Of a DNA stretch of 64,000 bases, positions 30,799 through 42,573 are shown piece after piece. Source of the DNA: Erinaceus europaeus (Eukaryota; Chordata; Mammalia; Eulipotyphla; Erinaceidae); contig NC_080176.1 in the NCBI RefSeq assembly GCF_950295315.1, positions 30,325,669 to 30,389,668 of the forward strand, read 5' to 3'. Below the pieces are notes generated by a model that ran no database searches, had not been told where the DNA came from, and saw only the letters and a program-made list of their open reading frames with translations. The position numbers were made by a program, and so were the translations under genes. Numbering within the stretch: the stretch's first letter is position 1; the number at the start of each line of letters is the position of its first letter.

Positions 30799-30802
30799 CT
30801 CC

Positions 30803-30834
<32 letters not shown>

Positions 30835-30844
30835 AACACGCAGA

Positions 30845-31032
30845 TTATATTTATTTATTAATTGGGTAGAGACAGTCAGAAATCAAGAGGATAGATAGAG
30901 AGGGAGAGAGACAGAGAGACACCTATAGCACACCACTCACAAAGCTTTCCTCCTGCAGGCGGAGACCAGGGCTCAAAGCCTAGTCCTTGCACACTGTAGC
31001 ATATGCTCTCAACCAGGTGCATCACTACCCAA

Positions 31033-31033
<1 letters not shown>
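30845..31033 (-). mobile_element. SINE-A nested in SINE-D
   Basis: TTTATTAATTGGGTAGAGAC tail, GACACCTATAGCACACCACT core, CAACCAGGTGCATCACTACC head. Confidence 0.85.
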
Positions 31034-31035
<2 letters not shown>

Positions 31036-31110
<75 letters not shown>

Positions 31111-31140
31111 ACACACACACTCACACACACACACACTCAC
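31036..31140. repeat. (CT)n(CA)n compound microsatellite
   Basis: About 20 bp CT then about 85 bp CA with TCA interruptions. Confidence 0.95.
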
Positions 31141-31200
31141 TCAGCTTTCTCTTTGCTCCTCTGTCTCTAACTTAAAAAAGTAAAAGAAAAGAATATATCT

Positions 31201-31425
31201 GGGGGACTGGGCAGTGTTACACCCAGTTAAACTCATGTGTTAACCATGCACAAGAACCAGGTTCAAACCTTCTGTCCCCAACTGATGAGGGGAAGTGTCA
31301 CAAGTGGTGAGATAGCTCTCCCCCGCCCCCCTTTATGTCCCTTTCCCCTCTCAATTTCTCTTTGACTCTATCCAAAATTAATAAATAAATGTTTACTAAA
31401 TAAATTAATTGATTAATAAAAGGTT
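31201..31425 (+). mobile_element. SINE-A
   Basis: GGGCAGTGTTACACCCAGTT head, AGGTTCAAACC box B, TCCAAAATTAATAAATAAAT tail. Confidence 0.85.
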
Positions 31426-31429
31426 TCAC

Positions 31430-32690
31430 ACTGATTTGTGATCTGGAAGCCATCAAGACTGATTCCCAGCCTGTGAGTTTCAGCAAATGAGCCCACAGGG
31501 ATGCCTTTGCTGAGAAAGGGAGAGGTTTGGGAGGGAGAAACCCCCCCCCAATGCCCAACACAGTCACCTTGCCCTCAGGTCACCCCAAGATCTGTCAATC
31601 TGCAGCTATATACTAGAGAAAAAGCCAAGGTGCACACGCCAAGGCTAGCCTGCACTGGGAGCCCACGCCAAGAACCACAAAAGCCTCCTTTTATTTCAAA
31701 CACAGGGTTTGGCAAGACTCCCCACCCAGACAGAGGCAAGCACATTACTTCATCTCAGGAACTGCATTAGAGCCTCTGTGTGCTTGTATCTATTAGCAGG
31801 ACCTCTTAGCCCAAAGCCCTGCCTAGCCCATCAATCACTCCTCTCCGTGTGTGTGGGGGGGGGGGGAGGCTGGAGGAGGGGGTAGCAGAGGCCAGGACTC
31901 CAACAGGGCATAACCACCCTCTGATATCAACACAGGCAGACACCTAGACAATAGAGACTTTCTCATTTATGAATGGGGGGTGGGGGATGTGGGCTTGCTA
32001 GTCTTTTGATGTTTTTAATTAAAAGCAGATTGTTATCAAGCCCTCACACCACACCACCCCCAAAAGAACATCCCCAAAAGAACATCCCCAAAAGAAAAAA
32101 TTCTTTTGGGGGAATAGAAACTCTGCTTACAAACCTCCTATTTAATGTTCCCATAACGCCCGTGAAAAGCTGTAGAGTCTCAGCTCACCATTGTAATCTT
32201 AGCAGATAATGAGCTGGGGGTGGGGGGGAGGAGGCAGGTAGAGAAGTCTGCTGCTTGGCAGAGGTGGGGGAGGGCATTGGGTGGGGAGAAGCATCCCCTG
32301 GGCTCTCCTGGCATCCCTCCAGCCCTGAAACAAACAGGCAGCTCATGGAAGGCGCATGCACTCAGGCTTTAACACTGCAGCCATCAGAAGTCTGCCTTTG
32401 CCTCCCTCTTGAAGAGGGACACATCCCACCTTCAACACCACCCCCACCACCACCTCCACCATTATCTAAGTCCCTGTTCCCTGTCACCTGAACCCCATTT
32501 ACCTGCCTCATCTCTCCAGCCAATCCCATTTAAGGTATGAACAAATCACCCTCTGTGACTCTCTCCTGTTTTCTCCTCCTCCCTCCTGCCCCACCTCCCC
32601 CATCTACCCTACTTCAGATCCAGCTGCTTTCACCATCAACTAAGAACCTTCCAGGTTAAAGAGAAACTGTTAGAACAAGTATTCAAAGCA
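31430..32690. other. mostly unannotated
   Basis: 1.2 kb without a recognisable repeat, apart from G-runs (31855-31866, 32215-32230) and the hairpin at 32066-32111. CCACC-rich at 32430-32460. Confidence 0.5.
32066..32111. repeat. tandem 15-mers ending in an 11-bp hairpin
   Basis: CCCCAAAAGAA occurs three times (32058, 32072 and 32086 regions). The last copy, 32086-32096, pairs exactly with TTCTTTTGGGG (32101-32111) across an AAAA loop. Confidence 0.9.
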
Positions 32691-32692
32691 GA

Positions 32693-32812
32693 TCGGGGGT
32701 AGATAACATAATGATTATGCAAAGAGACTCTCATGCCTGAGACTCCAGAGTCCTAGGTTCTATCCCCCACATCACAATAAGCCAGAGATAAGCACTGCTC
32801 TGGGAAAAAAGA
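32693..32812 (+). mobile_element. SINE-B
   Basis: GTAGATAACATAATGATTAT head, TAGGTTCTATCCCCCACATC, GCACTGCTCTGGGAAAAAAG. Confidence 0.8.
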
Positions 32813-32856
32813 ATGGGAACAAGAACAAGTATTCACCTTAGAGACACATGATAATG

Positions 32857-33055
32857 GAAGCCAGGTGGTGAGTCACTGGTAGAGCCTGCAAGGGGGGTGA
32901 GGAGGAAGCTGCAGGTATCTCTGTCTCTCCCTCTCTACCTCTGTTTCTCATCATCTATCAAAAAGGAAAAAAGAAAAAATAACTACCAGGAGTGATGGAG
33001 TCATGTAGGTACAGAGCCCCAGTGATAACCCTGATAGCAAAAGGAAAGAAAATTA
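32857..33055 (+). mobile_element. SINE-A with module M and internal deletion
   Basis: Head GCCAGGTGGTGAGTCACTGG jumps to AGCTGCAGGTATCTCTGTC, so box B is deleted. Module M (ACCAGGAGTGATGGAGTCAT) follows. Confidence 0.75.
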
Positions 33056-33057
33056 AA

Positions 33058-33100
33058 GAAAGAGAGAAAGAAAGAAAGGAAGGAAGGAAAGAAAGAAAAA
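33058..33100. repeat. (GAAA/GGAA)n
   Basis: Short purine tetranucleotide tract. Confidence 0.85.
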
Positions 33101-33104
33101 ATAT

Positions 33105-33299
33105 ATATAATGATTAAATGATTACAGGAAACAGCAGTTTCTTTCACACATACCACACAGGGACTTAAAGGCACCACACACACACTACTTTGATATTTGA
33201 AGGATCTATGACTCCTAGCAATTATGAAATTTACTAGAGCTCTTTTCCCCTTTACTTTCTTAACTTTTCCATCCTTTTCCATAGCCTTTTATCAGAAGT

Positions 33300-33359
<60 letters not shown>

Positions 33360-33925
33360 CAATAGACATAAGCAGATGGATGGATGGGTCTATGAAGGAT
33401 GGGTGTATCTAAGAGTGGGCCACAGTAAAGAAACGGCAAGAAATCAGCCAAATCCCTCATTCCACATTTTTACTCTTTGTCTCACAAAATTCCATCAGCT
33501 GACAGGCTGGAGACAAGGAGAAAATATCTAAGAGGCCCCATTGTGAATCAGGACACAGGAAAGAGTGGGTGTGAAGGCTTTCTTTGTAAAGGAAGATGCT
33601 CTCAAAAATAAATATCAGCCACAATTGAGTAGACTCCAAGGTTCCCCACTTGGCTGAGCATTTGTTCTTCCCAGAGGGCTTCTCAAACCAGATGGTTGAG
33701 CTCCATCCTCCTCAGGACTTTCTGACTCAATCTCTCTGGGCAGCTGAGAATTCATATTTCCAGCAAGTTCCCAGATTATGGTGCTCCTGATCTAAGGACC
33801 TCACTCAGAGATGTTAGCTGTAAAGTCATGTGCAGAGGTTAGTCTGGCTGTTGTGATGATATTTAATTGAGAGAGACAGAGACAGAGGTATAGCCCCCTT
33901 AGGGAGACAGTATAAAGAATCCTTA
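33105..33925. other. unannotated, with a (GATA)15 array
   Basis: The GATA/TAGA array spans 33299-33359. The rest shows no gene or repeat. Confidence 0.6.
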
Positions 33926-33929
33926 AGTC

Positions 33930-34435
33930 AATAAAAATGGAAATACCTTATACCTGGCAATACTCTTCTTAGGCATTTACCCCAAAGACATGCAAACACT
34001 TATCCAAAGGGACATATGTACCCCCTATATTCATAGCTACATTATTCACAGTAGTCAAAGACTGGAAACCCATCAACAGACAACTGGCTAAAGTTACGAA
34101 ACACTCTCCGCAGTAACATTAAAAGGAGATGTTGTGTCCTTCAAGACATATTTAGCAAAATAAATACAGAGATAAGACACAAGTACCAGATAGTTTCATT
34201 TATATGTTTATATGTGGACTCTAGAAAACTGGAATATATGACCTCACCACCACCCCCCAAAAAAAGAAAGAAGCAGTCTCTAGAACTTTGTGAGCAGTAT
34301 GAGCACTTTTGGTGAGGTTACCACTGGGAGGATGAGGGCACAGAGTTTTGGTGATGTGTGTGGTGTGAAGCTAAACCCTGTAATCCTATAGTCTTGTAAA
34401 TCTACTACTAATCACAAATAGTAAAAAAAAAATAT
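33930..34435 (+). mobile_element. older L1 3' end
   Basis: GCATTTACCCCAAAGACATG, ATTCACAGTAGTCAAAGACT, CTCTAGAAAACTGG, then 3'UTR CCTATAGTCTTGTAAATCTA and an A-tail. ORF2 frame broken. Confidence 0.75.
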
Positions 34436-34504
34436 TAATAAGATATTTTTAAGAGAGAGAGGAAGAGGAAGTTGTAGAAGAGGAAGAGGGGGGAGATGCC
34501 AAAG

Positions 34505-34840
34505 AGGAGACCAGGTGGTGACTCACCTGGCAGAGCACAGCACAACCATGCAAGAGGTTCAGGCCCCTAGTTACCATATGGGAATGCCTACAGAAGGGAC
34601 CTTTCAAAAGAAGTGGTGTGTTACTGTAATGTCTCTCTTTTGTGCCCCCCCTCTCTTTCTTTCTCTTTTCCAGAGCAGCTAAGCTCTGGTTTATGGTGGT
34701 GAAGAGGACAAGCCTGGGATTCCAGAGCCTCAGGCATACGAGTCTGTTTGCACAGACATGTGCTATCTCCCTGCCTATGTCTCTCTCTGTCTTTCTATCT
34801 CTTTTTTGCTCTCTGTCTGAGGTATAGAGCTCCAGAAAAA
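34505..34840 (+). mobile_element. SINE-A split by SINE-B
   Basis: Head GACCAGGTGGTGACTCACCT to CT-rich 34667; CT-rich part resumes at 34776. Confidence 0.55.
34668..34775 (-). mobile_element. SINE-B
   Basis: CCAGAGCAGCTAAGCTCTGG and CCTCAGGCATACGAGTCTG, head near 34770. Confidence 0.65.
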
Positions 34841-34849
34841 GCCTTGAAG

Positions 34850-35705
34850 GCCAAAAAGAAAGAAAGGAGGGAAGAAGAAACTTCTCCACATCCAGGTTTC
34901 CCCCAATGCCATGATGCTCCTGTGAAGTATGCTGGGGCTCCAACATGGGCCACACAGTTGGCAAAACAGGTGTCATGTCGGCTTGATCTTGTTGCTTTTC
35001 ACTCAATCCCATCATCACCTGGCCTAACTGAAAATGAAGACAAGGACAGTGGCATCATTGTGTTCAAGGCTGGGTCAAGATTGCAGACAATGAGTGGATC
35101 TCAAATGATTCATGTCACATGCCAGCCCACACTTCTCTCTGGCCCCTGGAATCCTGCTCATCTGCCTCCTCATCTTGCTTTAAAAAGCACAGAGTCTTTG
35201 ACTGAACTGTCCACCTTTGACTGAACTGAATTCTGGATGTGTGTATACACATGCAGGTACACAAATACAAAGTGTCTGTCTGTCTGTTTGTCTGGCAGAT
35301 TGAGCCAAAGAACGAATAAGTTGCCCTATATGCCAGGGCTCAGGAAATGGGACAGAAAGTGGGCTCAGAGCTGGCCCACCCTAACTGGAGAAACATCTCC
35401 ACTGTGTAGGGTTACCTGGGACTCAGGGCCTATAGTAGGAAACCTCTGAGCTAGCACTATACCTAGGCTGACCACCCATCCTCTCCCAGAAAGCCTGCTA
35501 TGGTTAACACAGCCTCCCAGTGAGGCAGGCTGGATTAGTGGGAGGAAGGCCCGATTTCCACTGCCCCCCTCAATGCCAAACCTGAAGAAAGTATTAGACA
35601 CAAAGTTGGCCCCTTTCCTAAAGACTAATAACTGGAGGAAACTAACTGGATCCAAGATGGCAAGTGTAATGTCCCCTACTTGTCTCATTATACAAACCTC
35701 CATTG
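34850..35705. other. no recognisable feature
   Basis: Contains two copies of CTTTGACTGAACTG near 35195 and 35216, and a short (TCTG)n at 35276-35294. Confidence 0.5.
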
Positions 35706-35709
35706 TAAT

Positions 35710-35870
35710 AAAAGTCCTTTCTTTATTAATGATCTACAAAATTATTAGATAACAATGGTATAATTATACACCATTCCTGCCACCAGAATTTTGTGTCTCC
35801 ATCCTCCTCCAGGAGAAATTGCAATAGTTCTTCCAAGGCTGTAGATATGGGTTGAGTATGTATATGTTCC
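35710..35870 (-). mobile_element. possible L1-type 3'UTR
   Basis: TTTATTAATGATCTACAAAA and CACCATTCCTGCCACCAGAA resemble the poly-A end of L1 3'UTRs such as 58040-58080. Confidence 0.4.
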
Positions 35871-35874
35871 TAAA

Positions 35875-36700
35875 GATCAGACAAAAGGAGCGTCTCAAAT
35901 TCCAGGGAAAACTCCCCCTCTTCTGGGAAATCCCTTTCTCTTCTAGTCCCCTAGTGAATCAGACCCACCTTTCCTGTATAATCTGGAACCCTCTTCAGGC
36001 AGCACAAATATATCCACCTCCTAAACTGAAGATCCTCTGACCACCCCACCCCAGTTCTCATAACTGGCCTCAGCTCCATGGAGGGTAAAGGCCCTCCACC
36101 AGCACTAAAAATACTTCCATTGATCTGCTCCCTGTGGCATTCCCTCTTTCTGTTTCTTGTTTTCCTTGTTCTTAATATTTCATGCATTCCTCTCCTAGTC
36201 TTTCAACTTGGCACTGAGAACCTCTGGACTTGAATCAAGAAAGGTTTTGTCCCTCCTCATAATGTTACACACAAAACCAAGCTTCTGAAGCTAAGACAAA
36301 CTTGGCCAGACCCCATGCAAAATGAAAATGAAGGATTCTTGTTCAAAAATTAGGAGAATTTCAAGAGAGTTATAGTAGTGTGTCAAAAACCCCACAGGGC
36401 TTTTCTGAGTACAGGTCCCAGGGAAACAACAGAGGTTGCCCCACCAGTCTTTCTGGACAAGACAGATAAAGCCAATACTCTCCTCAAGTTTCAGGGAAGT
36501 TCTGTTTTCCTCTGACATTCTGTCAATAGGATTAAGTATTCAAGTCCACATCATTCTAGAGAGTTCATTAGTTCTTGTTTGAACCATCCTTGCCTTCCAT
36601 TCCCATCCCCCAGGAGTTCCTTTGAATTTGCACTCCAAATGGCCCTTCTGACCTAACACAATTACTCATAATTGGTGGGTGGAGGAATTCCCTTGGGGAG
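35875..36700. other. no recognisable feature
   Basis: Single-copy-like; ORFs up to about 78 codons only. Confidence 0.5.
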
Positions 36701-36703
36701 AGT

Positions 36704-36704
<1 letters not shown>

Positions 36705-36754
<50 letters not shown>
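36705..36754. repeat. (CA)25
   Basis: Pure CA array followed by GGGCGCGCATGCACGC. Confidence 0.95.
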
Positions 36755-36756
<2 letters not shown>

Positions 36757-36759
36757 GCG

Positions 36760-37330
36760 CGCATGCACGCTACTCGTCATTCCCCCAGCAGATAATAACA
36801 ATTCTCTTTCCAGAACATCAGACATGTTGAAATTTACCTGAACTGAGCTCCCTGAAGACAAGCATCTCCTCTTAGAAGGAAGGAGGCAGCAGGGTCTTAG
36901 GAAGCCCACACTGGTTCTAAAAGTGGGTCAGCTCCTTATTGGCAGGCATTGTCAGAGGCTTCACAGGCAAAATAAGTCAAACACAAAATGCCTATTAACT
37001 TCCTGAAGTTTCAAATCAGCTGGGGAAATTAGAAAAGCTAATAGGAAAATAGCTCTTGCAACGCTGACTCCAAGGCAAATAGAGAAGTATAGAGAGCTGG
37101 TTCACAGTGGGAGGGTGGTCTCCCCAGGACAATGTCTTAGTGGGGCTGAGATCCAAACTCTGCTGGGGAAAGATTTTTCAGGGAACAGAAAGGAGGCCTG
37201 GAATCTGAGCTATACAATAAAAACATTTAAAGAACTTTCAAAGCAAAACTAAGACAAGGGACTATTGCTAGCCATACAACAAGATTTTTTTTTTTTTCTC
37301 TGTAACTTGTGGATCTTTTCAGGTAGAAAA
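36760..37330. other. no recognisable feature
   Basis: Single-copy-like DNA, with a T-run at 37287-37298. Confidence 0.5.
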
Positions 37331-37335
37331 CTGTA

Positions 37336-37650
37336 AGAGCAGGCAGGTGGCTGGTGCACCCAGTTGAACACACACAGCACCATGTACAAGGACACAAGTT
37401 TGAAACCCCTAGTCCCCACCTGCATGAAGGAAGCTTCATGAGTGGTGAAGCAGATCTGCAGGAGTCTCTCTTTTCTCTCTCCTTCTCTATTTCTCCTTCT
37501 CCTCTCAATTTCTCTATGTCCCATCAAATAAAATAGAAAATGAATTTAAAAATAAAAGAAAGAAAGAAGATCCACAGGAAGCAGTGGACTTAGTGGACTG
37601 AGTCCTAACAATAACTTTGGTGGAAATAAAAATAAATAAATAAAAATAAA
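37336..37650 (+). mobile_element. SINE-A with module M
   Basis: GGCTGGTGCACCCAGTTGAA head, TTCATGAGTGGTGAAGCAGA core, module M near 37575 (GAAGCAGTGGACTTAGTGG) and (AATA)n end. Confidence 0.8.
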
Positions 37651-37735
37651 GGTATGCCTGAGACTCCCAGATTCAATCCGCATCATCACCAGAAACCAGA
37701 GCGGAGCAGTAATTTGGTTTAAAAACAGAAGAAGG
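37651..37735 (+). mobile_element. SINE-B fragment
   Basis: GGTATGCCTGAGACTCCCAG through GAGCGGAGCAGTAATTTGG; the head is missing. Confidence 0.6.
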
Positions 37736-37739
37736 GGGG

Positions 37740-37963
37740 GAGAAAAAGAAAGAAGCTTTTAAGAATATCAGACAGGACTCCTATGGACCTCAACCAGTCT
37801 CAGCTATTTGTAACTCAAAGCTAATCTAGTCTCACCTCTGTCCCCTATCCATATCCCATTTACCACCCCCCAAAGCAATTATTCTGACAGAGGCAAGTCC
37901 CAGGAGTCAGACTATATCTCTGAAAGATAAGGACTTGATTTAAAAAATAAATAAATAAAATAA
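37740..37963. other. no recognisable feature
   Basis: Short interval with an (AATA)n run at its right end. Confidence 0.5.
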
Positions 37964-37965
37964 TA

Positions 37966-38262
37966 CTGGGCCAGGTGGTGGTGCACCTGGTTAAGCACAC
38001 ATAATATTAAGTGCAAAGACCCGGGTTCGAGCCCCCACTCCTCACCTGCATGGGGGTGGAGGGTACACTTCACAAGCAGTGAAGCAGGTCTGCAGGTGTC
38101 TATCTTTCCCCCTCTATATCTCCTCTGGCAATCTCAATTTCTCTCTGTCCTGTTGAATAGGAAGAAGTAAAACGGCTACCAGGAGCAGTGTATTCATATT
38201 GCTGGCACCGAGCCCCAGTAATAACCATAGAGGCATATTAATTAATTAATTAATTTAATAAA
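37966..38262 (+). mobile_element. SINE-A with module M, near-consensus
   Basis: GGCCAGGTGGTGGTGCACCT head, CGGGTTCGAGCCCCC (intact box B), CTACCAGGAGCAGTGTATTC module and (ATTA)n tail. One of the best preserved copies. Confidence 0.9.
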
Positions 38263-38289
38263 ATAATACCATTGTCACATCAAACATCA

Positions 38290-38548
38290 TGATGTCTGGG
38301 AAACAGCTCATCTGGTAGAGTGCATGTTTTACCATGTGTAAGGATCTTGTGTGAGGTCTCAACCACCACATGTGAGGACAAGTTTCACAAGCAGTACTGT
38401 GGTCTCTCTCTTTTCCTGTCTCTCTCTCCCTCTACATCTTTCTCTATGTCTCTCACCCTCTATCTAAAACAGAGAGTCCACTAAGAGTAGTGAAATCATG
38501 CAGGCACAGAAACCCCAGCAATAACCCTGATGGCAAAGACAAAATAAG
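38290..38548 (+). mobile_element. SINE-C/D with module M
   Basis: GGGAAACAGCTCATCTGGTA head differs from SINE-A, yet the 3' end carries module M (AAGAGTAGTGAAATCATGCA...AATAACCCTGATGGC). Confidence 0.75.
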
Positions 38549-38549
38549 A

Positions 38550-39680
38550 GTACAAAGCAGCTCCCTTGGTAAAGAGAACTTCTCAGAGAATCTGTCAAAA
38601 CCCAGTTCCCCTTGTAATTCTTCTATCAGAATGCAAATTAAGATTTGTGTGTATGAGAGTTCCTTAATCTGTTTACAAAATATCATTTAACCTAGAGGTC
38701 CCTGCTCTGCCTGCTTCTCCTAAAATGTTCAGTCAATTTAAATGAGAAAGTAAAAACTATTCTACTGCGTTTGCCACCATCTGAATTTTGCTGGTTGACT
38801 CCCCTGGCATGCACCTTTATCTTAGCATTTCTTACAAATGCTTTTTAGGTGTGGAACCCTAAGAAATTTCTGGCATGAAATGATTTGACAAGACTACTTC
38901 CCAGGTGGTATTGAATACTTCAAAGATATTTAATGTCTTCTTACCCCCTTTTTGTGCTATTAGTCATTAATGATCATTGCCTAGCTTTGTTCATTTCTCA
39001 GGATGTGCAAAAACAATGAGAGTCCATGTTGGAATGAATATTTATTAGCTGGGATGCTTCCTTTGTACAAGCGATATCACTTGAGATATGGCCCAAGCAA
39101 GGATTCAGCATAGTTTGATGTCTTCTCTCCATTCGTCAACCTTCATATAAGGAGCTGACTTTGTAGCCTTCTCCAAATGTGACCAAAAGTTTGGAGTTGT
39201 TGTTTTTAGAATGTCATGAAGAATTCATAGACTTAGGCATCGTTTATATATTTTTTAATCCTATCGTTATTTTTCTTATTCTGCTCAAGTTTCTCTGCTT
39301 TTTCCCAGTAAGATCCTATTTAGTTTCTCTCATGAGTTGGTCCTTATCATTATTAAAACAGTTTTTTCTGAGCTCCATATGACAAAAGCTCTAGGTCACA
39401 TGTGTGTGGCCCTCATCCAAACTGGAATCTCCTATTTCTCTATGATGCCTTGCTTGATTTTATGCAAATAGTATTTATAGGCCAAAATTCTGGGGTCTAA
39501 ATTGCTTGTTACTATAGAGATGGTGACTGTTTCTAGGCCTTTTCAATAGATGGAGATTGAAGATAGTTACTTAAGAAAAAGAAAATGTTTAACTTACTTC
39601 CAATTTGGTTTATCATTACTCAGCGCTGAGGACTGAACCATAGGTCGCACACGTGCATGATATCACTGTCTGATGTCTCT
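38550..39680. other. no recognisable feature
   Basis: 1.1 kb of AT-rich single-copy-like DNA. ORFs no longer than about 77 codons. Confidence 0.5.
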
Positions 39681-39683
39681 AGT

Positions 39684-39849
39684 CCAATTTTTAATTCTAT
39701 ATTCTTAGACAGAGAAGAGAGGAGAGGACACCAAAGCAGTGTTCCATCACCCACGAAGATCCCTTGGTGCTGTCCATGGTGTTCCCATGTAGTGCCAGGG
39801 ATCAAACACTGGGCCTTGTGCTCTATCTGCTGAGCTATATCTCATCCCC
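39684..39849 (-). mobile_element. SINE-C
   Basis: GAGGACACCAAAGCAGTGTT, GGGATCAAACACTGGGCC, CTCTATCTGCTGAGCTATAT. Confidence 0.7.
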
Positions 39850-40180
39850 CATTCACATTTTTATTTACTTCATTGATACTGGATTTCACCTCCTCCATTA
39901 AAAGAGAAACCCATTTCACAATGACTAGTTTAGCTCTTATTAAGTTATCTCCAAATGTCAGTATCAACTATTCATAATAGGATTGCTGAAGACAGTCACT
40001 TTTGGTCCTAGTTGTCCCTGTGTGTTACAATTGTTAATAATTTCCTAGATTTCCTTTAGATTCCTGCTTTTTCTTGTTTATAATTTAAACATTTTAATGA
40101 AGCAATGAATTCAGTGACAGAAATGAACTCTCACCAGAAACTGTTTGATCCTCTCTTTCATTTTTTGAAACATATTTTCT
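39850..40180. other. no recognisable feature
   Basis: AT-rich single-copy-like DNA. Confidence 0.5.
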
Positions 40181-40183
40181 CTA

Positions 40184-40355
40184 ATTGGTTTATTTATTTT
40201 TGATAGAGAGAGAGAAATCAAGAGAAAACAGGAGACAGAGAGAGAGAGAGAATCAGACGCACCTGCAGCACTGCTTCACTGCTTGTGAAGATCCTTCCTC
40301 TAAAGGAGGGAACCAGGGGCTTGAACCACGATCCCTATGTATTGTACTCTCTTTT
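40184..40355 (-). mobile_element. SINE-A, head truncated
   Basis: TTTATTTATTTTTGATAGAG tail, GCACCTGCAGCACTGCTTCA core, GGGCTTGAACCACGATCC. Confidence 0.75.
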
Positions 40356-40369
40356 TCTTTGATAAATGT

Positions 40370-40565
40370 AGCATCAGGTCCAAGAGATGAAGCAGAGCAT
40401 AAAGCACTGGACTCTCAAGCCAAAGGACCCGAGTTCAAACCCCAGCATTCCACATGATCTTCTCTCTCTCTCGCTCTCTCTCTCTCCTCTCCCTCTTCCT
40501 CTTCCTCTTCCTCTCCCTCTCCCTCTCCCTCTCCTTCTCTCTCTCCCCCTCATAAATAAACAAAC
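40370..40565 (+). mobile_element. SINE-C
   Basis: GAGATGAAGCAGAGCATAAA head, CGAGTTCAAACCCCAGCA box B, CT-rich body 40460-40550, AATAAACAAA tail. Confidence 0.7.
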
Positions 40566-40699
40566 CTTTTGTAATAAAAATATTAATGTAGTACACCGTA
40601 CACTTTGCTTTTTCCTCCTGACTCTAGTCCTAGAGCTCGTCCCTCATATTTTATAGAGCCTTCCTCACTCCTCAGCTGCACTTTTCCCCCCTTTCTAAT

Positions 40700-40865
40700 T
40701 TCAGATAGTGACAGAGTGAGAAGGACAGATACCACAGCACAACCCCACCATTTATAGATTTTCCCTGGTGTCATGCATGGGACTCCCATGTGGTGCCTGG
40801 GGCTTGATCCCAGGTCCTGAAGCATGCAAAGATGTTTGTTTTACCAAGTGGGCTGTCTCCTGGCC
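40700..40865 (-). mobile_element. SINE-C
   Basis: CAGATACCACAGCACAACCC, GGGGCTTGATCCCAGGTC, AGTGGGCTGTCTCCTGGCC. Confidence 0.7.
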
Positions 40866-40869
40866 GCTG

Positions 40870-41655
40870 GCCCTGAGTATTAAAAAGTGTGTTACTGATG
40901 CCCCTACAGTCAGTGCTGTGACTTCCTGATTCAACCTTCCCGGCTATTGCCACCTGTCTTGGGATGTTGGAACCACAAAATTATGTCACCCCTGGGAACC
41001 TTCCAGAAACAGCTCTCAGGTCTGTAAATGCAATGCTGAGGTGCTGTTTTCATCACCCTTTCTACGCAGTGACTCCAAGAGGAGAGCTCACTCCTGGGGA
41101 CGGTGGGGTGCTCGCTGCTGGAGCTAAATTCATGTGACAGCCTGTCAAGTCACTCAAACCACTAACTTAATTTTTTTTTTAATTTTCTCCTAAGTTGACA
41201 GACTGAGTAAATTGACCAAATTGACTGACTGTTTTGGTATCATTTAGACCCAGCTTGAGTGGAGCTAATCACAAAAGGGGTAATAATTGTTATTGGCATT
41301 GGTACAAGGATCAAAGACATAGTACGTGTGGTGGCCAGGTGGCGAGAAGCTGATGAGAAAGGCAAAGAGATGGGCTCTTCCCCAGAACTTCCAGAAGGAA
41401 CCAGCCCCCCACCCCTGCCACTCATACAAAACCTTCACTTTACCCAGTGAGATCAATGTGGGTGTCTGGCCTCGAGAGACTGGAAAGAAAAAGCCTGAGC
41501 TATTTTAAGTCACTGTGTTTGTGCTGAATTTTCACAGAAGTCACAGGAAAAATAATTATATATATATATAGCCTCTTCCCAAAAAAAATTGGGCAGGTTC
41601 CTGTTCACACTGCAGAATTAATATTCTGCACATGAATGCCATCAGTAAGTCCAGT
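40870..41655. other. mostly unannotated
   Basis: A weak MIR-like stretch may occur at 41265-41340 (GGGGTAATAATTGTTATTGG). No gene-like ORF. Confidence 0.4.
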
Positions 41656-41659
41656 ACCA

Positions 41660-41748
41660 CTTGTGAAGCTTCCTTCCTGCAGGTGAGGACCAGGGGTTTG
41701 AATGTAATGTGTGTGCTCTACCAAGTATGTCACAGTCTGGCCCCCCTT
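41660..41748 (-). mobile_element. SINE-A fragment
   Basis: CTTGTGAAGCTTCCTTCCTG to GTCACAGTCTGGCCCCC; tail lost. Confidence 0.7.
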
Positions 41749-41749
41749 G

Positions 41750-42180
41750 GCCAAATGTCTGGCTTCCTCTTCTCCAAATCTGATTTGCATGATGCCTGCC
41801 TGTCTGGAAACCAAGTCAAATATGCAAAATGCTATCAAGGGCATCTTCAGCCTGTTACAAGGGAAGCCAATACTCTCCTCACATCCAGACCTCAGAACAC
41901 CCTACATGAAATTAGATTAATGATAGATGTCCATAGGGTGGATGGCAGACATAAATGAGATAATCTGTCCTGAGCACTTAGCTTTAGTCTCTGCCAGCAC
42001 GGGACTCCACGGGCTGTAGTCATTATGACTACTTTGCTATTATCTGGAAGATCAATGCAAAATCTTGGTCGATGCAGGAGACAGACAAGTAAACAATAAC
42101 AGTTCCCAATGAGAGGAGCTGCCACTAAAACATGGGCCTTTAAAGCCTAGTCTGATTCCAAAGGCTCTGCCTTAGACGTG
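41750..42180. other. no recognisable feature
   Basis: Single-copy-like DNA. Confidence 0.5.
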
Positions 42181-42182
42181 TG

Positions 42183-42359
42183 CATGGGTCAGAGAGATAG
42201 CTCATCAGGGAGGGTGCATGCCTTGCCAAGCATGTGGCCCAGGTTTGAACCCTGGCTCCATATGGGAAATGTTATGACAACAGAGAAGCCCTGGTGCTGT
42301 GGTCTTCTTCTCCTCCTCCTCCTCCTCCTCCTCCTCCTCCTCCTCCTCCTCCTCCTCCT

Positions 42360-42393
<34 letters not shown>

Positions 42394-42440
42394 CTGCCTC
42401 TCTGTCTCTACCTAAAAATTAAGAAAAAATTTTTAAAAAG
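42183..42440 (+). mobile_element. SINE-C with expanded (CTC)n
   Basis: GAGAGATAGCTCATCAGGGA head, AGGTTTGAACCCTGGCTCC box B. Then a CTC array 42306-42362 and (TC)n to 42390 inside the CT-rich domain, then AAAAATTAAGAAAAAA tail. Confidence 0.75.
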
Positions 42441-42573
42441 ATTCAGGACTTTTTCACCCCATGTTATCCCTAAATAAACCCTGGTCTAAACCACTAAAGT
42501 ATCTCACTTGCCTTAATTCAGTTCCCTGCCTTCACTCTTGCTCCCCTCCCAGGCACTCTAGTCTATTCCAAGC

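Larger units (their letters stand above)
30663..31180 (+). mobile_element. SINE-D split by SINE-A
   Basis: Head GAAATAATGTGTCGATTTGC and CTGCATTGAAGGAAGCTTCA, with (CT)n/(CA)n to 30840. (CT)n/(CA)n resumes at 31034 and ends with CTCTGTCTCTAACTTAAAAA. Duplicate microsatellite flanks may be the target duplication. Confidence 0.65.

Noticed and set aside
34449..35018. 189-codon minus-strand ORF
   Set aside because: It spans SINE-A, SINE-B and a purine tract; a chance frame through repeats.
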